From an uncultured Flavobacterium sp. (GTDB lineage Bacteria; Bacteroidota; Bacteroidia; Flavobacteriales; Flavobacteriaceae), in NCBI RefSeq assembly GCF_943913405.1, contig NZ_CALTYA010000013.1:1-64000 (forward strand): a DNA stretch of 64,000 nt, in the 5' to 3' direction. Positions 9,212 through 18,160 of the stretch are shown here, in pieces. The position numbers and the translations under genes were made by a program. Numbering within the stretch: position 1 is the stretch's first letter; each line of letters starts with the position of its first letter. Under the pieces are notes generated by a model. It did no database searches. It worked only from the letters and a program-made list of their open reading frames with translations, and was not told where the DNA came from.

Positions 9212-10081
9212 GTGAAAACAGCCTTATCTCCCATCATTGCGGGAACTATGAATTGGGGAGTTTGGGATAAAAATCTCAATACTTCTGAAATGGCAAACTT
9301 GATTCATGTTTGCTTCGAAAATAAAATCACAACCTTTGACCATGCCGATATTTATGGCGGTTATACTACCGAAGCTTCGTTTGGTAAAGCTTTGACGGAA
9401 AGCAAAATAGGTCGTGAAAAAATCCAGTTAATTTCAAAATGTGGCATCCAGCATATTTCTGAAAATCGAGAGAATAAAGTCAAGCATTATGACTATTCGA
9501 AAGACTATATTATTTGGTCTGTAGAAAATTCGCTGAAAAATCTCCATTCTGATTATTTGGATGTGCTTTTATTGCATCGTCCGAGTCCGTTGATGGATGC
9601 GGATGAAATTGCAGAAGCTGTGGAAAAATTAAAATCTGACGGAAAAATTTTGGATTTTGGCTTATCGAATTTTACGCCTTCGCAAACGGATTTAATTCGT
9701 TCGAAAACAGAAGTTTCTTATAACCAAGTTCAATTTTCTGCAACCGATTTTGAAGCGATGCTGAATGGAAGTTTGGATCACATGCAAGTGAACAATATTC
9801 GTCCGATGGCTTGGAATCCGCTTGGAACCGTCTTTAGAGAAAATACAGACCAAACGAAACGATTGAAAACGCTTTTGGCTGATTTAGTTTCTAAATACCA
9901 TGTGGGTTCTGACACGATTTTATTATCTTGGATTTTACAGCATCCGGCAAAAATTATTCCGATTGCGGGAACTGTGAATGTTTCTAGATTACAACAACTT
10001 TTTAAAGCTACGGAGTTTAAACTGGAGAAAGAAGAATGGTTTGCTATTTGGACTGAGAGTATGGGGAATGCGGTCCCTTAA
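9212..10081 (+). CDS. Aldo/keto reductase (YdhF-like)
   Basis: A 289-residue NADPH-dependent aldo/keto reductase. The (beta/alpha)8 landmarks are present: the catalytic Asp and Tyr in FDHADIYGGY, Lys in LISKCG, His in LLHRPSP, a cofactor-binding NPLGT stretch and a late GT motif (IPIAGTVNVSRL). It most resembles the E. coli YdhF oxidoreductase group; the substrate is unknown. The start is GTG at 9212, since no in-frame ATG fits before the conserved N-terminus. It is divergent from moxR across a 168-bp gap in which I see only the moxR promoter candidate. Confidence 0.9.
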   Translation: MKTALSPIIAGTMNWGVWDKNLNTSEMANLIHVCFENKITTFDHADIYGGYTTEASFGKALTESKIGREKIQLISKCGIQHISENRENKVKHYDYSKDYIIWSVENSLKNLHSDYLDVLLLHRPSPLMDADEIAEAVEKLKSDGKILDFGLSNFTPSQTDLIRSKTEVSYNQVQFSATDFEAMLNGSLDHMQVNNIRPMAWNPLGTVFRENTDQTKRLKTLLADLVSKYHVGSDTILLSWILQHPAKIIPIAGTVNVSRLQQLFKATEFKLEKEEWFAIWTESMGNAVP

Positions 10082-10122
10082 ATTATATAGAAACAAATAG
10101 TTTCACTTTAGAACAACTTTTA

Positions 10123-10130
10123 TATCTTTG
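10123..10130 (+). promoter_or_regulatory. -7 element TATCTTTG before the toxin gene
   Basis: TATCTTTG matches the flavobacterial TAnnTTTG element and ends 6 bases before the ATG at 10137. The expected start of transcription would fall at or within a few bases of the start codon, implying a leaderless or nearly leaderless mRNA. No clear TTG -33 box is present at the right distance. Confidence 0.5.
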
Positions 10131-10136
10131 TATTAT

Positions 10137-10484
10137 ATGCCATCCAACCAAAAACACAGGACAATTGTCTTTTATAAAGACTATTTTGAAAATTTCTATG
10201 TGCAACAACGTGAAAAAGTCCAGAAGAAAATCGCTTGGACTTTCAGCTTAATTGAAGAATTGCCAAGAATTCCAGAAACCTATCTTAAACATATTGAGAA
10301 CACTGATGGCATTTTTGAAATAAGAATTCAACAAGGAAGTGATATTTTTAGAATATTCTGCTTTTTTGATGATGGAAAACTTATTGTTTTAGCAAATGGA
10401 TTTCAAAAGAAAACCCAAAAGACTCCAAAAAGTGAAATTGAAAAAGCTATAAAAATCAAACAAGAATATGAAAGCGAAAAATAA
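10137..10484 (+). CDS. higB: HigB/RelE-type toxin (phage Gp49-like)
   Basis: A small basic protein (115 residues from the ATG) with the fold pattern of the HigB/Gp49-like toxin family: an N-terminal TIVFYKDYFENFY, a central FEIRIQQGSDIFRIFCFFDDG beta-hairpin core and a C-terminal helix rich in Lys/Glu. Family members cleave mRNA at the ribosome. The ATG at 10137 is preferred over a TTG at 10128 that would lie inside the -7 element. The gene overlaps the antitoxin by 17 bp, the toxin-first order of higBA modules. Confidence 0.82.
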   Translation: MPSNQKHRTIVFYKDYFENFYVQQREKVQKKIAWTFSLIEELPRIPETYLKHIENTDGIFEIRIQQGSDIFRIFCFFDDGKLIVLANGFQKKTQKTPKSEIEKAIKIKQEYESEK

Positions 10485-10773
10485 CAATCTTAAAACATTA
10501 GATGAATTTAAGGATAAACATTTCGGCAAAGTCGGAACTCAAAAAAGAGACGAACTTGATGCTGAATATGAAAATTTTAAAATTGGAGCAATGATTCATG
10601 AAGCTAGACTTGAAAAAGGATTGACTCAAGAACAACTTGCTGAAAGAGTTGGAACTACAAAATCTTATATTTCAAAAATTGAAAACAACGTCAAAGAAGT
10701 TCGTTTTTCAACTTTGCAGAAAATTGTAGAACTTGGATTAGGTGGTCAATTAGAATTATCGATTAAGTTTTAA
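10468..10773 (+). CDS. higA: HigA-type XRE antitoxin
   Basis: A 101-residue protein with an HTH_3 (Cro/C1) domain at about 37-90 (MIHEARLEKGLTQEQLAERV, then KSYISKIENN). The N-terminal 35 residues are charged, ending in KRDELDAEYENFKIG. It should neutralise the upstream toxin and repress the pair, as other HigA proteins do. The start codon lies inside the toxin gene, so translation is coupled. No second palindrome typical of a HigA operator stands out upstream. Confidence 0.85.
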   Translation: MKAKNNNLKTLDEFKDKHFGKVGTQKRDELDAEYENFKIGAMIHEARLEKGLTQEQLAERVGTTKSYISKIENNVKEVRFSTLQKIVELGLGGQLELSIKF

Positions 10774-10818
10774 AAGTTGAAACATCTAACCTCTGAATTT
10801 TCAACACAGAAATAAAAA

Positions 10819-11571
10819 ATGAAAACAGTCTTAATAACAGGTGCAACAAGTGGCATCGGAAGAGCAACGGCAATCGAGCTAGCCAAAAATAATTTCAAAT
10901 TAATTCTTTGTGGCAGACGCGAAGACCGTTTGGCAGAATTGCAGATTGAATTGGAACATCGCACAAAAGTGCACACTTTAAATTTCGACGTAAGAAAGAA
11001 AAAAACAGTTCAAGAAGCGATTGATTCTTTGCCTTCGGAGTTTTCAAAAATTGACATTTTGATTAATAATGCTGGAAATGCACATGGTTTAGATCCAATT
11101 CAAACTGGCGATTTAGACGATTGGGATGCGATGATTGATATTAATGTAAAAGGTTTATTGTATGTTTCTCACGCCATAATTCCGAAAATGGTAGAACAAC
11201 GAAGCGGTCATATTATCAACATCGGTTCGACGGCAGCAAAGGAAGTATATCCAAACGGAAATGTCTATTGCGCCACAAAACACGCTGTTGACGCCATAAA
11301 TCAGGGAATGCGAATGGATTTGAACCAATACGGAATTCGTGTGGGAGGAATTCATCCGGGAATGGTGGAAACCGAATTCTCGCAAGTCCGTTTTAAAGGC
11401 GATGCCGAAAGAGCCGCGAATGTTTACAAAGGTTTTGAACCGTTAAAACCAGAAGATATCGCCGACATTATAAAATTTGTAATCACAAGGCCTTATCACG
11501 TCAATATCGCTGATTTGGTCGTAATGTCAACCGCTCAAGCTTCGTCGACAATAGTGAATAGAATAATTTAA
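10819..11571 (+). CDS. Short-chain dehydrogenase (YdfG-like)
   Basis: A 250-residue classical SDR: the Rossmann motif TGATSGIG (about 7-14) is followed by CGRREDRL, NNAG (about 87-90), catalytic Ser in INIGSTAAKE and YCATK (Tyr/Lys). The Arg residues after strand beta-2 (CGRREDR) favour NADP(H). The sequence is closest in pattern to YdfG/serine or 3-hydroxy acid dehydrogenases; the substrate is not determined. It follows the antitoxin gene by 45 bp but is probably unrelated in function. Confidence 0.88.
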   Translation: MKTVLITGATSGIGRATAIELAKNNFKLILCGRREDRLAELQIELEHRTKVHTLNFDVRKKKTVQEAIDSLPSEFSKIDILINNAGNAHGLDPIQTGDLDDWDAMIDINVKGLLYVSHAIIPKMVEQRSGHIINIGSTAAKEVYPNGNVYCATKHAVDAINQGMRMDLNQYGIRVGGIHPGMVETEFSQVRFKGDAERAANVYKGFEPLKPEDIADIIKFVITRPYHVNIADLVVMSTAQASSTIVNRII

Positions 11572-11585
11572 AAAGAGGATTTTTC

Positions 11586-11639
11586 GATATTTCGATTGTC
11601 CGACATTCGAAACATCGAAAGTCTAACAATCGAAATATC
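11586..11639. repeat. Intergenic palindrome after SDR gene
   Basis: Perfect 14-bp arms (GATATTTCGATTGT at 11586-11599 and its complement at 11626-11639), with additional inner pairing of GAC/GTC and TTCG/CGAA around an AAACAT loop. It sits 14 bp after the SDR stop and 7 bp before the next ATG. No T-run follows, so it is not a standard terminator. Confidence 0.85.
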
Positions 11640-11646
11640 CAAATAA

Positions 11647-12801
11647 ATGATCAACAAGCGCCTGCTCATAAAAAATCTTCTCGCTCACAATGACGAGAGT
11701 AGTTTTTATGACAAAAAGCGCCAGTTGAACTTGCATACGCGAGAAGGAAAAGCAAAATTTTTGAAACACATTTGTGCTTTGTCCAATTCAAATCCTGCGA
11801 ATAATTCTTATATCGTTGTGGGCGTTGAAGATCACGATAATGAAATTGTGGGTGATGATTTTTTTGACGACAGCAGAATTCAGAATTTGGTGAATGCCTT
11901 CTTGGAAAATCCTCCGAAGATTCAATATGAAAATGTTCCGTTTCCGAATTTGTCTAAAGATAAAGTCGTTGGTTTGGTTACTATAAAACCTAAAAAACGT
12001 GTTTCTTATTTCAAAAAAGGAATCCATACAATTCTAGCGAAACAGGCTTTTATACGAAGAGGAAGCAACTCGATTCCAGTAGAAGAATCTGAAGTAGAGC
12101 GAAATTACCAGAATACGGAAACGGTTATCAGCATTGAAAATAATTCGAGAAACAGCATCGAATATACGTTGGAAGGCGTGATTGATTTTATGAATAACCG
12201 CCACAAAGACATGTTTCCGAAATACAAAGTTTTCAAGGAATTATTTGTAGTTTGCTGGGCCGGACATTCGAAAAAAGTCAAGGACAAAACCTATTTATCC
12301 CGCGTGGATATTGAATTGGTAAACGAACAAGTCAAGCTTTTTTATTCGGCTTTAGATGAAGTTTCGATCGCATTTGACCACAATACTTTTTCGATTACTG
12401 AATATCTTGCTTTGGGTCTAAATGACAAAACGAGTTATTATCCGTTAGAAAAACAGACAATTTATTTTTATGACAACGGCTATTATAAAATTGAAACTGA
12501 ATTCCTCTTTGAACCGCCAGAATACAATCGAAAAATGCTTTTTCATATTTACAATTCAAATCTTTCCTTGCTTTCCAAATTAGAAAAATCACTTTCATTA
12601 TCTGATCGAGAAAAAAAGGATTTGCTGAATCTTCCGTCAACTTTTATGATTTGTTATCTGAACGGATTTGATGATGCAAAACAGAAATTAATTGATGCAA
12701 AATCATTGCTGAAAGCTTTTGAAAATCCAACAGTTTATATCAGTTTCAAGGAAGCTTTGCGAATTTTGCGGAAGATGAAATACGACAAAAGCATCGAGTA
12801 A
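11647..12801 (+). CDS. AlbA_2/Schlafen-type ATP-binding domain protein
   Basis: A 384-residue protein whose N-terminal part (about 10-150) matches the Schlafen AlbA_2 pattern: EGKAKFLKHICALSNS, NSYIVVGVED, and a final QAFIRRGSNSIPV. Such domains are found in putative regulators and in some defence proteins. The C-terminal 220 residues have no motif I recognise. There is no signal peptide, so it is probably cytoplasmic. Possible partners are not obvious; the next gene is a metallophosphatase 58 bp downstream. Confidence 0.7.
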   Translation: MINKRLLIKNLLAHNDESSFYDKKRQLNLHTREGKAKFLKHICALSNSNPANNSYIVVGVEDHDNEIVGDDFFDDSRIQNLVNAFLENPPKIQYENVPFPNLSKDKVVGLVTIKPKKRVSYFKKGIHTILAKQAFIRRGSNSIPVEESEVERNYQNTETVISIENNSRNSIEYTLEGVIDFMNNRHKDMFPKYKVFKELFVVCWAGHSKKVKDKTYLSRVDIELVNEQVKLFYSALDEVSIAFDHNTFSITEYLALGLNDKTSYYPLEKQTIYFYDNGYYKIETEFLFEPPEYNRKMLFHIYNSNLSLLSKLEKSLSLSDREKKDLLNLPSTFMICYLNGFDDAKQKLIDAKSLLKAFENPTVYISFKEALRILRKMKYDKSIE

Positions 12802-12859
12802 TTTGTGACAAAATTTTTAATACTTGATTATCACAAATGTTTTTAGGATATTTGAATTT

Positions 12860-13588
12860 ATGAACAGAACTTTAGTAATTGGCGACATTCACGGGGGGCT
12901 TCGTGCTGTAAAACAGATTTTTGAAAGAGCAAATGTTACCAAAAACGATACGCTTATTTTTCTTGGAGATTATGTCGACGGCTGGAGTGAATCGCCTGAA
13001 ATCATTGACTTTTTAATACAAATTAAAGAAACGCACAACTGCATTTTCTTACGAGGCAACCACGACGATTTGCTTTTATCTTGGCTAGAGCATAAAAAAG
13101 ACAATCCGCAGTGGTTCAATCACGGCGGGAAAATCACGATGGAAAAGTATAGTCTTTTAAGTAATGAAGATAAAAAACCGCACATCGATTTCTTAAAACT
13201 TTTAGAAAATTATTACCTCGACGAAGAAAACAGATTGTTCATCCACGCCGGTTTTACAAACCTCAACGGTGTTGAATATGAGTATTTTCCAAAGATGTTT
13301 TATTGGGAACGAACGCTTTGGGAAAACGCACTTTCTTTAGATCCGAGAATCGAAAAAGACAGTCCTTATTACCCAAAAAGATTCAATCTTTATAAAGAAA
13401 TTTTCATCGGCCACACGCCTGTGACTCGAATCGGAAAAACTACTCCTATTAATATAGCCAACATTTGGAATGTTGATACCGGCGCCGCTTTTAAAGGTCC
13501 GCTGACGATTTTAGATATAAATACTAAAGAATATTGGCAAAGCGACCCGCTTCCAGAATTATATCCAGAAGAAAACGGCAGGAATTAA
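12860..13588 (+). CDS. PP1-like metallophosphatase
   Basis: A calcineurin-like phosphoesterase (242 residues from the ATG at 12860). It shows all metal-site motifs in order: GDIHGG, GDYVDGW, RGNHDD, a late FIHAG and IGHTP. This is the arrangement of bacterial serine/threonine protein phosphatases and of ApaH-like enzymes. An upstream TTG at 12824 would add 12 residues unrelated to the family, so the ATG is used. The substrate cannot be told from the sequence. Confidence 0.88.
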   Translation: MNRTLVIGDIHGGLRAVKQIFERANVTKNDTLIFLGDYVDGWSESPEIIDFLIQIKETHNCIFLRGNHDDLLLSWLEHKKDNPQWFNHGGKITMEKYSLLSNEDKKPHIDFLKLLENYYLDEENRLFIHAGFTNLNGVEYEYFPKMFYWERTLWENALSLDPRIEKDSPYYPKRFNLYKEIFIGHTPVTRIGKTTPINIANIWNVDTGAAFKGPLTILDINTKEYWQSDPLPELYPEENGRN

Positions 13589-13636
13589 CCCTCATAAATT
13601 CACAATAAATCATATATTTGCCAAAATTTTTATACC

Positions 13637-14122
13637 ATGAAGAAAATTATAACATCAGGATTGCTTTTGACAGCATTTTTAGGAAATGCACAGGCATTCA
13701 ACGGAAAAGGAGATAACAAGTTTCAAGTTGGAGCGAATTTCCAAGACAACGCCACAGGAATTATGGCCACTTATGATTATGGAATCGGCGAAAACATGTC
13801 GATCGGTTTCTATACCACTTATTTATTGGGTGTTGACGGCGACGGTTCAGAGTTCAAAGACGAATTCGACGTAAAGGCACGTTTTAACGCAAACATCGGA
13901 AATGTAATCGGTTTGCCTGAAAACATTGACGTTTATCCAGGTTTGAATTTAGGATTGAGAAATTTCGGAGCGCATCTTGGCGGCCGTTATTTCTTCACAA
14001 ACGGCTTTGGAGTTTTTACTGAATTTGCTGTTCCAATTGCCAAATATGACAGCGATGTCTATGGTTATGAGCACTTAAACAACCAATTCACATTTAGTTT
14101 GGGAGCTTCTTTCAACTTATAA
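13637..14122 (+). CDS. Small outer-membrane beta-barrel-like protein
   Basis: A secreted 161-residue protein with signal peptide MKKIITSGLLLTAFLGNAQA and alternating hydrophobic segments rich in Gly, Phe, Tyr and Asn, ending ...NNQFTFSLGASFNL. The final aromatic-Asn-Leu ending and strand-like pattern suggest an eight-stranded barrel in the outer membrane. It resembles small uncharacterised flavobacterial barrel proteins. A -7 element TATATTTG at 13613-13620 lies 16 bases before the ATG, and a terminator follows at 14143-14173, so it is probably monocistronic. Confidence 0.72.
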   Translation: MKKIITSGLLLTAFLGNAQAFNGKGDNKFQVGANFQDNATGIMATYDYGIGENMSIGFYTTYLLGVDGDGSEFKDEFDVKARFNANIGNVIGLPENIDVYPGLNLGLRNFGAHLGGRYFFTNGFGVFTEFAVPIAKYDSDVYGYEHLNNQFTFSLGASFNL

Positions 14123-14142
14123 TCAAGAAAAATTTCAATATT

Positions 14143-14173
14143 AAATCCGGTTCATTTGAATCGGATTTTTTTT
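14143..14173 (+). terminator. Rho-independent terminator
   Basis: Stem AATCCG/CGGATT with a 12-nt loop, followed by eight T residues, directly downstream of the small barrel gene. Confidence 0.8.
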
Positions 14174-14205
14174 GCAGCGAAACTTTCAGTAATTCTAAAA
14201 ACAGC

Positions 14206-14281
14206 AGTCCTGCTGCTGGAACTCGCTTTAAACCTGTTTGGCCACAGGTTTAAGAGCTCAAACAAATCCAGCATCAGGGCT
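14206..14281. repeat. Structured intergenic repeat
   Basis: Two nested stems. The outer arms AGTCCTGCTGCTGGA (14206-14220) and 14267-14281 pair at 13 of 15 positions. The inner TTAAACCTGT (14228-14237) pairs perfectly with 14244-14253 around TTGGCC. It lies in the 300-bp gap between the barrel gene and egtB; the rest of that gap shows nothing I recognise. The shape suggests a REP-like element or an RNA structure. Confidence 0.7.
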
Positions 14282-14441
14282 ATTTATAAAGTTCAAATTT
14301 CTTAAAAACTCCAGCCCAAGTTTGCCGACAAACTTTACGCAAAAGCACTTTCTTACAACTGTTATAAATAGGTTAAAGTCAGTCTTTTTCAAAATTTCTA
14401 CCAAAGATTCTTCGTAAATTTATGTGACAACAAACAAACGA

Positions 14442-15587
14442 ATGACGCTTTCAGAACAATACAATTCCGTTAGAAAACACACCGAAAAAATCTGCCTGCC
14501 CTTGAAAACAGAAGATTTCGTACCACAGCCCGTGAACTTTGTGAGTCCGCCGAAATGGCATTTGGCGCACACCACTTGGTTTTTCGAGCAATTTGTCTTG
14601 AAAGAACATTTGCCCGATTACAAAGTTTTTGATGAAGATTTTTCCTTTCTTTTTAATAGCTATTACAATTTCGTAGGCAAAAGAGTTTTTCGAGCCGATC
14701 GAGGAAACATCACGCGTCCCGGAGTTCAAGAAGTGTTTGAATACCGCGCTTACGTGGATATGCACATGCAAATTTTACTGCAATTGAAATCCGAAGAATT
14801 GAAAGAATTGCTAGAACTCGGATTAAACCATGAACAGCAACATCAAGAATTATTGCTGACTGATATCAAATATATTTTGGGCAACAATCCGATTTTTCCA
14901 GTTTACAACGAAGATTTAGATTGGGAAAATGACACTAATTCTGAAACTGGTTTTGCAAAAATTGAAGAAGGAATTTACGAAATCGGACACAATTCTGAAG
15001 ATTTTTCTTTTGACAACGAACACGGATACCACAAAGTCTATTTGCACGAATTTGAGATTTCAAGAGCTTTGGTTACAAACGCAGAATATATCGAATTTAT
15101 AAATTCTGACGGTTATAAAAACTTCAAATATTGGCTGGATGAAGGTTGGTCTTGGGTCACTGAAAATAAAATTGAAGCGCCAATGTATTGGCACAAAATC
15201 GACGGAGAATGGCATCATTATTCCGTAAACGGATTGCAAGAAGTGAATCCCGAAGCTGTTGTAACACACGTCAGTTTTTACGAAGCTTCCGCTTTTGCAG
15301 AATGGAAAAAGATGCGGCTTCCAACAGAATTTGAATGGGAAATTGCTTCTGAAAAATTCAACTGGGGAAAACGCTGGGAATGGACAAATTCTGCTTATTT
15401 GCCTTATCCAAATTTTAAAAAACCTGAAGGCGCAATTGGCGAATACAACGGAAAATTTATGGTAAACCAAATGGTTTTGCGCGGTTCAAGTTGCGCGACA
15501 TCGCCAAATCACAGTCGAAAAACCTACAGAAACTTTTTTCACGCAGATGAACGCTGGCAATTCAACAGCATTCGTTTGGCAAAATAA
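14442..15587 (+). CDS. egtB: Ergothioneine sulfoxide synthase EgtB
   Basis: An iron-dependent sulfoxide synthase joining trimethylhistidine (hercynine) to a thiol. The N-terminal DinB-like domain carries the iron ligands (WHLAHTTWFFEQF and NHEQQHQELL). The C-terminal FGE-sulfatase domain ends with RGSSCATSPNHSRKTYRNFF...RWQFNSIRLA, the EgtB hallmark. The ATG at 14442 is used; a GTG at 14424 is possible. It lies 6 bp ahead of egtD. No egtA, egtC or egtE is nearby, so whether cysteine or gamma-glutamylcysteine is the sulphur donor is open. OvoA-like activity is less likely because the methyltransferase is separate. Confidence 0.9.
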   Translation: MTLSEQYNSVRKHTEKICLPLKTEDFVPQPVNFVSPPKWHLAHTTWFFEQFVLKEHLPDYKVFDEDFSFLFNSYYNFVGKRVFRADRGNITRPGVQEVFEYRAYVDMHMQILLQLKSEELKELLELGLNHEQQHQELLLTDIKYILGNNPIFPVYNEDLDWENDTNSETGFAKIEEGIYEIGHNSEDFSFDNEHGYHKVYLHEFEISRALVTNAEYIEFINSDGYKNFKYWLDEGWSWVTENKIEAPMYWHKIDGEWHHYSVNGLQEVNPEAVVTHVSFYEASAFAEWKKMRLPTEFEWEIASEKFNWGKRWEWTNSAYLPYPNFKKPEGAIGEYNGKFMVNQMVLRGSSCATSPNHSRKTYRNFFHADERWQFNSIRLAK

Positions 15588-15593
15588 TCACTT

Positions 15594-16553
15594 ATGAAAA
15601 TCACAATCCCAACATATAATCAAGCTTTTGCAGAAGACGTCTTGAAAGGCTTGACCGACAAGAAAAAGCATCTTTCGTCCCGTTATTTTTATGACGATGA
15701 AGGAAGCCATATTTTTCAGCAGATTATGAAAATGCCTGAATATTATCCGACAAATTGCGAGTTTGAAATTTTATCTGAACAGTCAGAACAGATTCTGGAA
15801 AAATTAAATTTCACAGGAAATTTCAATATCGTGGAATTTGGTTCAGGCGACGGCATCAAAACCAAACAGTTATTAAAAACTTTCTTGGATAAAAAGGCTG
15901 ATTTTACGTATGTCCCGATAGATATTTCTGAAGAAGCGATTTTAATTTTGGAGGAAAATATTCGTACTTCTCTTCCGGAAATTAAGATGAATTCAAAAAT
16001 CGGAGACTACTTTGATATTTTGGCAGACATTTCCAAAGATGAAACTCAGAATCTATTTCTGTTTTTAGGAGGAAACATCGGAAATTACAAAAAAGAAGAC
16101 GCTATTGATTTGCTTAAAAAATTTGCTTCCGGAATGAAAAAAGGAGACAAATTGCTGATGGGAATTGATTTACAGAAAAGTCCGAGAACGATTCAAAAAG
16201 CCTACGACGACCCGCACGGAATCACAAAAGCATTCAATATGAATTTATTGAAAAGAATAAATCGTGAGTTAGAAGCTGATATTGACTTGGCGCAATTTGA
16301 TTTTTATTGCCATTATAATCCTGAAAACGGCGAAGTAAATAGTTATTTATTTAGCCTAATCAAGCAACGGTTTTACAGCAAAATCCTCAACAAATCGTTT
16401 ACTTTTCAACAAGGAGAAACCATCTGGACAGAGCTTTCGAAGAAATATAGTTTTTCTGAAATTGAAGAATTAGCAAAGAAATTAGATTTCAAAGTGGTAG
16501 AGAATTTTTTGGATTCCAAATTTTATTTTACGGATAGTTTGTGGGAGAAATAA
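15594..16553 (+). CDS. egtD: L-histidine N-alpha-methyltransferase EgtD
   Basis: A SAM-dependent enzyme (319 residues) that trimethylates histidine to hercynine, the EgtB substrate. The family hallmarks are SSRYFYDDEGSHIFQQIMKMPEYYPTNCE-type N-terminus (start only quoted in part: SRYFYDDEGS and MPEYYPT), the SAM site EFGSGDGIKTK, and FLGGNIGNYK. The product ends in ...DSKFYFTDSLWEK. It is cytoplasmic and co-transcribed with egtB. A bidirectional terminator follows. Confidence 0.93.
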   Translation: MKITIPTYNQAFAEDVLKGLTDKKKHLSSRYFYDDEGSHIFQQIMKMPEYYPTNCEFEILSEQSEQILEKLNFTGNFNIVEFGSGDGIKTKQLLKTFLDKKADFTYVPIDISEEAILILEENIRTSLPEIKMNSKIGDYFDILADISKDETQNLFLFLGGNIGNYKKEDAIDLLKKFASGMKKGDKLLMGIDLQKSPRTIQKAYDDPHGITKAFNMNLLKRINRELEADIDLAQFDFYCHYNPENGEVNSYLFSLIKQRFYSKILNKSFTFQQGETIWTELSKKYSFSEIEELAKKLDFKVVENFLDSKFYFTDSLWEK

Positions 16554-16587
16554 AAAATCCCGCCAGTTTTTACCAGCGGGATTTCTT
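16554..16587. terminator. Bidirectional terminator
   Basis: Stem AAATCCCGC/GCGGGATTT with a 12-nt loop and A/T tracts on both sides, between the convergent egtD and aldehyde dehydrogenase genes. Confidence 0.8.
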
Positions 16588-16606
16588 AAAAAATTCTATT
16601 TACTTC

Positions 16607-18160
16607 TTACAAATCAAATTTAATTCCTTGGGCCAAAGGTAAATTTGTGGTGTAATTGATTGTATTTGTTTGTCTTCTCATATACACTTTCCAAGCGTCA
16701 GAACCTGATTCACGTCCGCCACCTGTTTCTTTTTCACCGCCGAAAGCACCACCGATTTCAGCACCAGAAGTTCCGATGTTTACGTTGGCGATGCCACAAT
16801 CAGAACCAGCAACAGAAAGGAATCTTTCTGCTTCACGCAAATTATTGGTCATAATTGCTGAAGACAATCCTTGTGCTACTCCGTTTTGGATTGCGATGGC
16901 ATTGTCAACATCTCCGTCATATTTCAATAAGTATAAAACCGGAGCAAAAGTTTCATGCTGTACAATTTCGTAATGACCTTCAGCTTCTGCGATTGCAGGT
17001 TTTACATAGCATCCGCTTTCGTAACCTTCTCCAGAAAGGACGCCACCTTCCACGATGATTTTTCCACCTTCAGCAACCACTTTCGTCAAAGCTTTGTTGT
17101 ACATTTCTACAGCATGCGTATCGATTAGCGGTCCAACGTGGTTATTTTGGTCTAAAGGATTTCCGATTTTCAATTGGCCATAAGCCGAAACAATCGCGTC
17201 TCTTACTTTGTCATAAATACTTTCATGGATAATCAGACGGCGCGTTGAAGTACAACGTTGTCCGGCAGTTCCAACAGCACCAAAAACAGCACCGATAACC
17301 GTCATTTTCACGTCAGCATCTGGCGTAACAATGATGGCATTGTTTCCTCCTAACTCTAATAACGAACGGCCTAAACGTCCCGCAACTGTTTGCGCCACGA
17401 TTTTACCCATTCTTGTTGAACCCGTTGCAGAAACCAAAGGTACTCGAACGTCAGAAGTCATCCATTCTCCCACTTTGTAATCTCCGTTAATCAAGCAGGA
17501 AATTCCTTCAGGAAGATTGTTTTCTTTTAGAACTTCTGCGATAATATTTTGACAGGCAACACCACACAAAGGTGTTTTTTCTGATGGTTTCCAAACGCAA
17601 ACGTCTCCGGCAATCCAAGCCAAAGCGGTGTTCCAAGACCAAACTGCTACTGGAAAGTTGAATGCAGAAATAATTCCGACGATTCCAAGTGCGTGATATT
17701 GGTCGTACATTCTGTGTCCAGGACGTTCAGAGTGCATTGTAAAACCGTGTAATTGACGAGATAAACCAACTGCAAAATCACAGATGTCAATCATTTCTTG
17801 CACTTCACCAAGACCTTCTTGCAATGATTTTCCCATTTCATAAGAAACCAATTTTCCAAGCGCGTCTTTTTTCTCACGTAATTTTTGTCCGAATTGGCGA
17901 ACGATTTCTCCACGTTGCGGTGCTGGCATTAAACGGAAAGTTTTGAAAGCTTCAGTTGCGCTTTGCATTACTTTTTCGTAATCTTCTTTTGTAGTCGTTT
18001 TTACTTTTCCAATTAATTGACCGTCAACTGGTGAATAGCTTTCTAGAATTTCTCCGTTTGAAAACCAAGAATTTCCTGTTGAAGTTCCTTCGTTAATTTC
18101 TTTGATGCCTAGTTGTTGCAAGGCTTCCTGCATTCCGAATTGATTTGCTGTTGTTGCCAT
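16607..18160 (-). CDS. ALDH7-type aldehyde dehydrogenase
   Basis: A 517-residue NAD-dependent aldehyde dehydrogenase of the ALDH7/antiquitin class (alpha-aminoadipate semialdehyde/piperideine-6-carboxylate oxidation). Visible features are PAPQRGEIVRQ, the NAD site ISAFNFPVAVW and GSTRMGK, catalytic Glu in LLELGGNNA and catalytic Cys in GQRCTSTRR. The motif ...GGEKETGGGRESGSDAWK near the end is ALDH7-typical. The family role is lysine catabolism; the exact substrate is inferred. Its upstream region has only a weak -7 match (TAACTTCG, 18204-18197). Confidence 0.88.
   Translation of the reverse strand: MATTANQFGMQEALQQLGIKEINEGTSTGNSWFSNGEILESYSPVDGQLIGKVKTTTKEDYEKVMQSATEAFKTFRLMPAPQRGEIVRQFGQKLREKKDALGKLVSYEMGKSLQEGLGEVQEMIDICDFAVGLSRQLHGFTMHSERPGHRMYDQYHALGIVGIISAFNFPVAVWSWNTALAWIAGDVCVWKPSEKTPLCGVACQNIIAEVLKENNLPEGISCLINGDYKVGEWMTSDVRVPLVSATGSTRMGKIVAQTVAGRLGRSLLELGGNNAIIVTPDADVKMTVIGAVFGAVGTAGQRCTSTRRLIIHESIYDKVRDAIVSAYGQLKIGNPLDQNNHVGPLIDTHAVEMYNKALTKVVAEGGKIIVEGGVLSGEGYESGCYVKPAIAEAEGHYEIVQHETFAPVLYLLKYDGDVDNAIAIQNGVAQGLSSAIMTNNLREAERFLSVAGSDCGIANVNIGTSGAEIGGAFGGEKETGGGRESGSDAWKVYMRRQTNTINYTTNLPLAQGIKFDL

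Noticed and set aside
14424..14441. GTG start for egtB
   Set aside because: Adds six residues without family support; the ATG at 14442 suits better, though GTG is not excluded.
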